Shown here in pieces: positions 1 to 4,886 of a stretch of DNA of 7,496 nt. The notes under the pieces were generated by a model, which saw only the letters and a program-made list of their open reading frames with translations, was not told where the DNA came from and searched no databases. The stretch's first letter is position 1. Each line of letters begins with the position of its first letter. Source of the stretch: an uncultured Dyadobacter sp. (GTDB lineage: Bacteria; Bacteroidota; Bacteroidia; Cytophagales; Spirosomataceae); assembly GCA_946481035.1 (NCBI GenBank), contig CAMLNK010000175.1, positions 1-7,496 of the forward strand, read 5' to 3'. The translations under genes were made by a program, and so were the position numbers.

Positions 1-27
1 ACATTTGTTTGTTGATGAAATGCATTA

Positions 28-522
28 TTACTTTTCCAGCAGCTCATCCAAGTTACCAAGCGCCATCGTGAAGCCTTCTTTGAAGCCCATCTGCATGATC
101 TGCTCGATGTCCTCATATTTATCATATTGAATCACCACGGAAACGGTAGTCGAGCCATCAGCCTCGGCGAACGTATTCGTCCAGGTTGACCGGGCGAACT
201 CCTCATTGAGCTTGCCGTTTTCATCGCAGAACGCATCGATACCCGAAAAGCTTTTCTGCGGATCGATCGTTTTGTAGTCAAGTTTCGCCCAATGCTCTTC
301 ACCCTCGGGGCCTACCATGGCATAGAGCCAGCTGCCGCCTTCGCGGAAATCCATGGATTTGGTGCGTGCTTTCCAGGGACGCGGCGCCCACCATTGGTCG
401 AGCAGGTCGCGCTGTGTCCACGCGGCCCAAACTTTCCCCACCGGAGCGGCAAATTCCCGTTCCACATTGATACGATTGTTCTCTTTGTCTACCGAAAAAT
501 TCATTACTAAGCTAGTTTTCAT
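28..522 (-). CDS. AHSA1/SRPBCC domain protein (Activator of Hsp90 ATPase homologue 1-like)
   Basis: A small soluble protein of 164 residues with the AHSA1-type START/SRPBCC fold, a helix-grip barrel that binds a hydrophobic ligand. Family marks visible are an N-terminal strand leading into FAAPVGKVWAAWTQ (about residues 24-37), the following WWAP, the FREGGSW strand near 59-65, and a long C-terminal helix (GFKEGFTMALGNLDELL). There is no signal peptide, so it is probably cytoplasmic. Its ATG at 522 lies inside the 3' end of the upstream ArsR gene, overlapping it by 11 bases, which points to one operon and coupled translation. An alternative start is the Met codon at 504, which would remove the overlap; neither start has a clear ribosome binding site. 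ArsR-AHSA1 pairs are common in bacteria. The ligand and physiological role are usually unknown and cannot be read here. Confidence 0.9.
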   Translation of the reverse strand: MKTSLVMNFSVDKENNRINVEREFAAPVGKVWAAWTQRDLLDQWWAPRPWKARTKSMDFREGGSWLYAMVGPEGEEHWAKLDYKTIDPQKSFSGIDAFCDENGKLNEEFARSTWTNTFAEADGSTTVSVVIQYDKYEDIEQIMQMGFKEGFTMALGNLDELLEK

Positions 523-838
523 CTGAATTGGAATTTAGGTTGATTAAAAGTTGATCTAATTGATTAAAACGGTCTTCCCAGTGTTTTTTGAACTGTGTCA
601 ACCAGTGGTCTAACTCTTTCATTTTGACCGGATTGAAATAATAGTGAATCTCCCTCCCGACTTTGGCCTGCGTGAGCAACTCACAATCGGCGAGTACCTT
701 AATATGCTTCGAAACCGCCTGCCTGGAAGTATCAAAATGTTCTGCCAGGGCATTGGGCGTCATGGACTGTGCGGCGATCAGCACCAGAATGGCCCTTCTG
801 GTGGGGTCCGCAATAGCTTGAAAAATATCTCCTTTCAT
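512..838 (-). CDS. ArsR-family winged-helix transcriptional repressor
   Basis: A 108-residue helix-turn-helix regulator starting MKGDIFQAIADPTRRAIL, the classic N-terminus of the ArsR superfamily. The DNA-binding unit spans about residues 27-55 (TPNALAEHFDTSRQAVSKHI), followed by a beta wing (KVGREIHYYFNP). The start at 838 is chosen because the family begins here. The 32 codons open upstream read through the palindromic operator and promoter and look noncoding. The ELCVCDL-type metal-binding cysteines of true arsenic and cadmium sensors are missing; the only cysteine is Cys52 beside the recognition helix. It is therefore better seen as a non-metal-sensing ArsR member of the kind paired with AHSA1 proteins. 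Its stop codon lies within the start of the downstream AHSA1 gene. Two inverted repeats over its own promoter suggest autorepression. Confidence 0.92.
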   Translation of the reverse strand: MKGDIFQAIADPTRRAILVLIAAQSMTPNALAEHFDTSRQAVSKHIKVLADCELLTQAKVGREIHYYFNPVKMKELDHWLTQFKKHWEDRFNQLDQLLINLNSNSDEN

Positions 839-852
839 ACACGATCGAAATA

Positions 853-895
853 TGCAACTTGATGGTTGCAAATGTATATGCAACTTTTGAGTTGC
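853..895. promoter_or_regulatory. Tandem palindromic operator of the ArsR-AHSA1 operon
   Basis: Two inverted repeats of form GCAAC-N6-GTTGC lie at 854-869 and 880-895, with centres 26 bases apart. The second is perfect over six bases per arm (GCAACT/AGTTGC). Each is preceded by the same 11-base string ATATGCAACTT (850-860 and 876-886). Centres 26 bases apart place both sites on roughly the same DNA face. They overlap the predicted minus-strand promoter, so a bound dimer at either site would block RNA polymerase. That ArsR itself binds here is inference from position and symmetry. Confidence 0.8.
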
Positions 896-900
896 GCAAA
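869..900 (-). promoter_or_regulatory. Bacteroidota-type promoter of the ArsR-AHSA1 operon
   Basis: On the minus strand TTTG (900-897) is followed after 20 bases by TACATTTG (876-869). This matches the Bacteroidota form TTG-N17 to 23-TAnnTTTG. The ATG at 838 lies about 30 bases downstream of the box. One operator palindrome sits between the two boxes and the other overlaps the -7 box and extends downstream. Confidence 0.65.
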
Positions 901-925
901 TTTTTTTGAAATTTATTTTGAATTG

Positions 926-960
926 TTTGTACATAATGCTTTACCGAAAGGTAATTTTTG
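926..960 (+). promoter_or_regulatory. Possible promoter of the S8 protease gene
   Basis: TTTG at 926-929 is followed after 22 bases by TAATTTTTG (952-960), an imperfect match to TAnnTTTG with one extra T. The gene's ATG is 40 bases further on. A small perfect hairpin, TTACC-GAAA-GGTAA (941-954) followed by T5, overlaps the box. It could be an operator-like palindrome or a weak terminator. The assignment is tentative. Confidence 0.3.
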
Positions 961-999
961 TGCACATTGAATGACAATCGCACCTTAAAAATCTGATCT

Positions 1000-2400
1000 A
1001 TGAAAAGTATGTACAACCTCCTGACGTCGAAGACGTTGATCGCTGCGGTGGTCATCTCTTTCACCATTGCAAGTTGTCAGGAAACTTCCGTTGAAAACCA
1101 GCCGTCCACATCGTCGGAACCCTCCGGCAGCACCTTGCGGACGAGCGGTGAAAATGAATTTGTAGAAGGGGAATTGCTGATCCAGTTTAAAGAAGGCGCA
1201 TCGGCAGCTTCCAAGCAAAAGGCTTTCGACAAGGTAAAAGGGCAACCCGTGGAGAAGATTCTGACGAAAGCGATGGAGCGGGCCGGTAAGAAAGAAGGAC
1301 TGGAGCTTGTGAAGGTCAATAAGAACGTTTTGGAAGCCATCGCAGAACTCAATGGAGCTGAGGGCGTCGAATTCGCCGAACCCAATTACTTGTACCAGCA
1401 TGCCGCCACTTCCACGGACACTTATTTCACGAATGGATCGCTTTGGGGCATGTACGGCCCGTCGACGAGCCCTGCCAGCCCTTACGGCAGCAATGCCGCA
1501 GCGGCCTGGGCGGCGGGCAATACGGGAGGAGCATCGGTGTACGTGGGTGTGATCGACGAGGGCATTCAGCTCACACACCCTGATTTGGCAGGTCAGGTAT
1601 GGGTTAACCCCGCCGACCCGACAGACGGTATCGATAACGACGGCAATGGCCTTGTGGACGATACCAATGGCTGGGATTTTGCCAACAAGGATGGCTCTAT
1701 TTATGACGGAGGTACCAAAGGCATGCTCGACGACCACGGTACCCACGTGTCGGGCACCATCGGTGGCAAAGCGAATGGGCAGGGAGTGGTTGGTGTAAAC
1801 TGGAATATCAAGCTCATTTCCGCGAAATTCCTCGGTCGTCGCGGCGGTACAACGGCCGATGCAGTGAAGGCTGTCGATTACCTCACCAGTCTGAAAAGCC
1901 GCGGGATCAACATCGTGGCCAGTAACAACTCCTGGGGTGGCGGAGGCTATTCGCAAGCACTTTATGATGCAATTTCGCGCGCGAACAACGCAGGAATCAT
2001 GTTCATAGCTGCTGCCGGCAACGCTGGCACCAACAATGACGTCACCGCGAGTTATCCATCCAACTACAATCTCCCGAACGTGATTGCAGTTGCAGCTATC
2101 GATAAAAACGGAGCATTGGCCAGCTTCTCGCAATACGGCGCTACCACCGTGGATATCGGCGCGCCAGGCGTGGCGATTAACTCCACCACCGCATACAACA
2201 CTTATTCGTCCTACAATGGCACCTCCATGGCGACCCCGCACGTAACGGGCGCCGTGGCCCTGTACGCATCCACGCACCCGGGCGCGTCCGTCGCGCAGAT
2301 ACGAAATGCGATTCTATCCAGCGCTGTACCCACGGCTTCGCTGGCCGGCAAGACGGTTACCGGTGGAAGGTTGGATGTGAATGGGGCTTTGAGTAAGTAG
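1000..2400 (+). CDS. S8 family subtilisin-like serine protease, predicted lipoprotein
   Basis: A 466-residue secreted subtilase. The N-terminus is a lipoprotein signal: a basic start, a hydrophobic stretch and a lipobox ending TIASC, so Cys26 is the probable lipidation site. A Ser/Thr-rich linker follows. A propeptide of the fervidolysin/I9 kind lies at about 51-132 (FVEGELLIQFKEG to FAEPNYLYQ) and should act as chaperone and inhibitor. The catalytic domain carries Asp186 (VIDEGIQLTHPDL), His246 (DDHGTHVSGT), oxyanion-hole Asn341 (AAAGNAG) and nucleophile Ser409 (NGTSMATPHV). An acidic insertion DGIDNDGNGLVDD (209-221) resembles calcium-binding DxDxDG loops and is common in Bacteroidota subtilases. 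The protein ends with the catalytic domain; I see no type IX sorting domain. A weaker alternative start is Met4. It stands alone, diverging from the ArsR operon. The role is probably extracellular or surface protein degradation; the substrate is unknown. Confidence 0.95.
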   Translation: MKSMYNLLTSKTLIAAVVISFTIASCQETSVENQPSTSSEPSGSTLRTSGENEFVEGELLIQFKEGASAASKQKAFDKVKGQPVEKILTKAMERAGKKEGLELVKVNKNVLEAIAELNGAEGVEFAEPNYLYQHAATSTDTYFTNGSLWGMYGPSTSPASPYGSNAAAAWAAGNTGGASVYVGVIDEGIQLTHPDLAGQVWVNPADPTDGIDNDGNGLVDDTNGWDFANKDGSIYDGGTKGMLDDHGTHVSGTIGGKANGQGVVGVNWNIKLISAKFLGRRGGTTADAVKAVDYLTSLKSRGINIVASNNSWGGGGYSQALYDAISRANNAGIMFIAAAGNAGTNNDVTASYPSNYNLPNVIAVAAIDKNGALASFSQYGATTVDIGAPGVAINSTTAYNTYSSYNGTSMATPHVTGAVALYASTHPGASVAQIRNAILSSAVPTASLAGKTVTGGRLDVNGALSK

Positions 2401-2419
2401 GGTTTTTAATGCGTCTGAG

Positions 2420-2453
2420 AAAGGGGAATGGCTTTTGGCTGTTCCCTTTTTTA
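2420..2453 (+). terminator. Intrinsic terminator after the S8 protease gene
   Basis: The stem AAAGGGGAA (2420-2428) pairs with TTCCCTTTT (2442-2450), with one G-T pair, closing a 13-base loop and running into a T6 tract. It begins 20 bases after the stop codon. The complement also ends in a short T-rich run, so it may partly serve the convergent vapC transcript. A second GC-rich hairpin, GGGGC-N6-GCCCC (2461-2476), lies nearer vapC but lacks a T tract on either strand. Confidence 0.8.
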
Positions 2454-2516
2454 TTGACGGGGGGCTGATCCGCCCCTCCTTAACAGTTGGAATATGTTCG
2501 TTCAGCAGATTAGAAA

Positions 2517-2915
2517 CTAGATTGTCCAATTTTCGAGCCTAATCTCATTGATTTTTTGAAGGTGCCTGGTGTTGTTGGTAACCATTGTTAGTTGATGTCT
2601 GACGGCGGTAACGCCAATAAATAGATCAAAGTCGTCGAGCGGTGTGCCTATTCTTTGTAGCCGAGCCTTCTCTTTGGCAAACAGGTCGATGGAATCAAAA
2701 ATGGGTAATATCTGCACACCGCTCAGAAAGTCATGTAAGGTTCTGAGATTCTGTTCAGGCCGGTCACTCTTCTCAACGCCAAATTTTAGTTCCGCGAGGG
2801 TGATCTCGGAAATATAGCATTGCTCAGGTGTAACTTTCTCGAAACGGCTTTGAGGGTCAAACTTGCCTTTCATGAAATAAATGGCAATGTCGGTATCGAT
2901 GAGGTATTCCTTCAA
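2517..2915 (-). CDS. vapC: VapC-type PIN-domain ribonuclease toxin
   Basis: A 132-residue PIN-domain protein, the normal VapC length. The family pattern is LIDTDIAIYF at the N-terminus with Asp7, ITLAELKFG with Glu42, LDDFDLFIG with Asp97, and TMVTNNTRHL near 110-119. These give the acidic residues that hold magnesium in the active site. VapC toxins cut tRNA or other RNA and are silenced by the cognate antitoxin. The reading frame begins with TTG (2915-2913), because the family N-terminus starts exactly there and no better codon lies upstream. That TTG overlaps the antitoxin's TGA stop in the four bases TTGA. Translation is therefore probably coupled to the antitoxin. The RNA target cannot be told from the sequence. 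Confidence 0.88.
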   Translation of the reverse strand: MKEYLIDTDIAIYFMKGKFDPQSRFEKVTPEQCYISEITLAELKFGVEKSDRPEQNLRTLHDFLSGVQILPIFDSIDLFAKEKARLQRIGTPLDDFDLFIGVTAVRHQLTMVTNNTRHLQKINEIRLENWTI

Positions 2916-3157
2916 AGTGGCTCTATTTGGCGGGTTGAAACTCGGCTGCCGCGAATGTCAGCGATAATCTCCTCGGCAGATTTGTCAGAAACGAAGGCAC
3001 CAAAGGCTTTGCGGAAGGTAGTTTTCTTCTTTTGGGTAGACATTTCCTTGGTCTCACTTAGCCGGGCTATGAGATCCATCCTGTCATCAGGACTCAGATT
3101 GCCCAAAATGGATGCATATGCATCGACAATGGTAGTATTTCTTTTTTCTGGTCTCAT
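2912..3157 (-). CDS. Antitoxin partner of the VapC toxin
   Basis: An 81-residue protein directly upstream of, and overlapping by four bases, the PIN toxin. It reads MRPEKRNTTIVDAYASILG at the start and ends DIRGSRVSTRQIEPL. The N-terminal half is helical (DAYASILGNLSPDDRMDLIARL), the middle is basic (TQKKKTTFRKAFG), and the C-terminal segment should wrap the toxin, as in many VapB-like antitoxins. I recognise the type from Bacteroidota VapC partners, but it is not one of the classic AbrB, Phd or RHH antitoxins by eye. The ATG at 3157 is preferred to codons open further upstream, because those run into the structured element at 3175-3250. Antitoxin-first order fits autoregulated type II pairs. 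Confidence 0.8.
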   Translation of the reverse strand: MRPEKRNTTIVDAYASILGNLSPDDRMDLIARLSETKEMSTQKKKTTFRKAFGAFVSDKSAEEIIADIRGSRVSTRQIEPL

Positions 3158-3174
3158 ATCACTTAAAATTACAA

Positions 3175-3250
3175 AAAAATGCCGCATGTACACTAAGAGG
3201 GATACCCCTCGACGGCAGGAGGCCGACCTTCATGCACCGCAGGCATTTTT
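3175..3250 (-). ncRNA. Structured repeat element, copy 1 (three-way-junction candidate)
   Basis: Read on the minus strand, the outer helix AAAAATGCC (3250-3242) pairs with GGCATTTTT (3183-3175). It continues inward with GC/GC and TGCA/TGTA. Inside are helix P2, CGGC-CTCCT-GCCG, and helix P3, GAGGG-GTAT-CCCTC. The joining bases TGAAGG and TTAG are shared with copy 2. The element ends in T7 (3179-3173), so on the minus strand it is also a terminator shape; the plus strand ends in T5. It lies in the leader between a promoter-like sequence (3264-3296) and the antitoxin ATG at 3157. It could be an attenuating leader structure, a short RNA of its own, or a mobile palindromic repeat. I do not recognise the family. 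Confidence 0.55.
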
Positions 3251-3263
3251 GAAGTCTGGAATG

Positions 3264-3296
3264 CAAAGATAAATCGCCCGGAAATGCCAAGTCAAA
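3264..3296 (-). promoter_or_regulatory. Bacteroidota-type promoter upstream of copy 1 and the antitoxin-vapC pair
   Basis: On the minus strand TTTG (3296-3293) is followed after 21 bases by TATCTTTG (3271-3264), an exact TAnnTTTG match. Transcription would begin near 3258, pass through the structured element and reach the antitoxin start after about 100 bases. I see no equally good box between the element and the antitoxin. Confidence 0.55.
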
Positions 3297-3390
3297 TTGC
3301 TTGATAAGCGAAACGGACCGGTTATTCATTTCTATTTCTTTTAAGCGTTTAAGGCTTTGTGGTTAAGAATAAGCAGTTTAAGTTTACTCC

Positions 3391-3552
3391 GTCCAATCCA
3401 AGAGTAGAGTTACTGCCGAACATTCCGTTAACAGCCATGAACTGGTTGTGAATGGTATTTCTATCAATGAACGGTGCCGTAACTACCGTAATGGATTACA
3501 TTCCATTGCTCTACTCTTGGGCTGGACAACGGCAAGTGCGGCACCGTTTTTT
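3391..3552 (+). repeat. Interlocking inverted repeats, attenuator-like leader
   Basis: Pair A: 3391-3409 with 3509-3527, 17 of 19 positions complementary, including 12 in a row (CCAAGAGTAGAG). Pair B: AACGGTGCCG (3470-3479) with its exact complement at 3539-3548, running straight into T6 (3547-3552). The order A, B, A', B' means the two helices interlock: they are alternatives or a pseudoknot. A smaller hairpin, AATGGA-N6-TCCATT, lies at 3490-3507. Pair B with its T tract resembles an intrinsic terminator, and pair A an antiterminator, for the gene starting at 3581. A mobile-element remnant is another explanation. I see nothing definable in 3300-3390. Confidence 0.4.
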
Positions 3553-3580
3553 GCTGCATTCCATCATCAACCTGACAGCT

Positions 3581-3832
3581 ATGCACACCGATTTTCATCA
3601 ACAGCGCCGTGATCACGCGGCATTCAAGTTGCTCAAAGATTTCCTGAATGAGGATGTGGATCTTGTGGAATTGGAGCATGTTTTGAATGATATGCTCATT
3701 CACTACCTCAGGCCCGCGCATGAATGGAACATCTCGCGCGAGCATGCGCTGTACGCGATTGATAATAGTGAGGTTTTGATGCGGTTGTTGAGGAAGATGC
3801 GGGAGTTTGGGAGGCAGGAGGAGATGATTTGA
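3581..3832 (+). CDS. Small helical protein of unknown function
   Basis: I do not recognise this 83-residue protein. From MHTDFHQQRRDHAAFKLL onward it reads as a soluble, charged, mostly helical protein with no signal peptide, cysteine or membrane segment. It has two amphipathic stretches, FKLLKDFLNEDVDLVELEHVLNDML and a C-terminal SEVLMRLLRKMREFG. The same frame is open up to an ATG at 3452, which would give 126 residues. I prefer the ATG at 3581 because the earlier stretch overlaps the interlocking inverted repeats and its residues look less protein-like; this choice is uncertain. It precedes the DUF3800 gene on the same strand by 31 bases, so the two may be cotranscribed. Whether they work together is unknown. 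Confidence 0.6.
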   Translation: MHTDFHQQRRDHAAFKLLKDFLNEDVDLVELEHVLNDMLIHYLRPAHEWNISREHALYAIDNSEVLMRLLRKMREFGRQEEMI

Positions 3833-3863
3833 TTACCAAACGGATACACTTAAACCTGGGTAT

Positions 3864-4694
3864 ATGCTAGTAATGTCAGGCAGCACACAACCTCCCTTCA
3901 AGCAACATCGTTTTCTCGATGAAGCTGGTGACACAGCTTTTTATGGAAAAGGCAAGTCGCCTATTGTCGGGCAACAGGGCGTTTCGAAGTGTTTCATATT
4001 AGGAATGTTGCGAATCAACGAGCCGCTAGAAGATGTGAGGATAAAGATTTTGGCATTACAGGCATCTATCGAGCAAGATCCTTATTTTCAAGGTATTTGC
4101 AGCATCCAGCGACGGAAAGAAAAAAATGGGTTTCATCTCCACGCAAACGATGATCTCCCAGAAGTTCGCAGAATGGTGTATGAGTTGATCAGATCAATAA
4201 ATTGTAGTTTTGAAGCCGTCGTTGCGCGAAAGATTTATGGTATTTATGAAAGAAAGCACAATGGGAATGCGGCGGAATTCTATGCGGATCTACTTTCTCA
4301 TCTATTAAAAAATAAATTGAATAAATATGATCGACTGGTTTTGAATATCGCCGGGAGATCCAACTGTACAACACACTCCAATTTAAAAAGAGGCCTTGTG
4401 AAATCGGTAGAGCGCTCAACATTTCGAAATCCAGATCAGCCTAATGATTGTGATGTCGTTTTCAACGTGCAAACCCCGACATCAGAACCCATCCTCAATA
4501 TAGTAGACTATTTCTGTTGGGCTATTCAACGTGTATTCGAGCGGGGAGAAACGAGATTCTACGATTTTATTAGTGGTAAGATCAGCCAGGTCATCGATAT
4601 TTATGATTTCGAAAATTTCCGACAACCGAAAGTTAAATCAGGTGCGCACTATGGTAAGCGACGAAAGCTAACAAGCGAAAACCTGATACAATAA
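3864..4694 (+). CDS. DUF3800 domain-containing protein
   Basis: A 276-residue protein with the DUF3800 layout: an N-terminal FLDEAGDTAF (Asp19, Glu20, Asp23), a central FHLHANDD (90-97), and a C-terminal EPILNIVDYFCWAIQRVFE with Asp215. Conserved acidic residues at both ends of the domain suggest a metal-dependent nuclease-like active site, but the family's activity is not established to my knowledge. DUF3800 genes are frequent in accessory and mobile regions. This gene is visibly AT-richer than the protease and hydrolase genes nearby, which suggests horizontal transfer. Met4 (3873) is an alternative start. No signal peptide or membrane segment is visible. The stop codon is followed within five bases by copy 2 of the structured repeat, so this gene sits between the two copies. 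Confidence 0.85.
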   Translation: MLVMSGSTQPPFKQHRFLDEAGDTAFYGKGKSPIVGQQGVSKCFILGMLRINEPLEDVRIKILALQASIEQDPYFQGICSIQRRKEKNGFHLHANDDLPEVRRMVYELIRSINCSFEAVVARKIYGIYERKHNGNAAEFYADLLSHLLKNKLNKYDRLVLNIAGRSNCTTHSNLKRGLVKSVERSTFRNPDQPNDCDVVFNVQTPTSEPILNIVDYFCWAIQRVFERGETRFYDFISGKISQVIDIYDFENFRQPKVKSGAHYGKRRKLTSENLIQ

Positions 4695-4764
4695 AAAAAG
4701 CCCGTAGGTGCACTAAGAGGGATACCCCTCCACGACTCGTGGTCGACCTTCATGCATAACAGGC
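4693..4764 (-). ncRNA. Structured repeat element, copy 2 (three-way-junction candidate)
   Basis: On the minus strand the outer helix GCCTGT (4764-4759) pairs with ACGGGC (4705-4700), then TGCA pairs with TGCA. Inside are P2, CGAC-CACGA-GTCG, and P3, GAGGG-GTAT-CCCTC, then T7 (4699-4693). Compared with copy 1, 20 bases (4711-4730) and 13 bases (4744-4756) are identical. The differences concentrate in P2 and the outer helix, where pairing is kept. A TACCTTTG box (4777-4770) ends five bases before the first helix, so a transcript could begin at the helix itself. It may be a small RNA, or the strong terminator of the GH30 gene upstream on this strand; both readings fit. Confidence 0.55.
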
Positions 4765-4769
4765 TGATT

Positions 4770-4777
4770 CAAAGGTA
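4770..4777 (-). promoter_or_regulatory. TAnnTTTG box in front of structured copy 2
   Basis: The minus strand reads TACCTTTG at 4777-4770, an exact match to the Bacteroidota -7 form, five bases before the outer helix of copy 2. About 20 bases upstream there is only TTTT (4801-4798) instead of TTG, so the -33 part is weak. Confidence 0.4.
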
Positions 4778-4802
4778 GCAATATTTGTGTTGAATATAAA
4801 AG

Positions 4803-4864
4803 TTCTTGATTTTTTTTCAACATTATTTATAGTGGGGAGGCATATCTGGTTGAGAAATCAAGAA
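4803..4864 (-). repeat. Long-armed inverted repeat after the GH30 gene
   Basis: TTCTTGATTT (4803-4812) is the exact complement of AAATCAAGAA (4855-4864), and the inner TCAAC (4817-4821) pairs with GTTGA (4849-4853). The structure begins 22 bases past the GH30 stop codon. On the minus strand it is followed by only CTTTT, so it is at best a weak terminator; it may be a 3' stabilising stem. Confidence 0.4.
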
Positions 4865-4886
4865 GTTTTGTATTTGGTCGGGTAGT

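Noticed and set aside
985..2277. Long minus-strand open frame antisense to the protease gene
   Set aside because: It mirrors the plus-strand subtilase, whose catalytic motifs are complete. The antisense protein is low in recognisable content and rich in Arg, Val and Cys, typical of a GC-rich shadow frame.
2461..2476. GC-rich hairpin as terminator for vapC
   Set aside because: No T tract follows on either strand; mentioned only as a hairpin.
3181..3244. Structured element as a hammerhead ribozyme or known three-way-junction riboswitch
   Set aside because: The hammerhead core (CTGATGA and GAAA) is absent on both strands, and the purine riboswitch joiners and loops do not match.
3391..3527. 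Integron attC site
   Set aside because: The inverted arms lack the RYYYAAC/GTTRRRY core pairs in the right places, and no integrase is present.
3391..3552. Retron msr-msd or insertion-sequence end
   Set aside because: No reverse transcriptase or transposase gene in the window and no target-site duplication visible.
3452..3580. Upstream 43-codon extension of the small unknown gene
   Set aside because: It coincides with the interlocking inverted repeats and a T6 tract; the ATG at 3581 is preferred. Not excluded.
3181..4764. CRISPR array
   Set aside because: Only two repeat copies, separated by about 1.5 kb of genes, with no regular short spacers and no cas genes.
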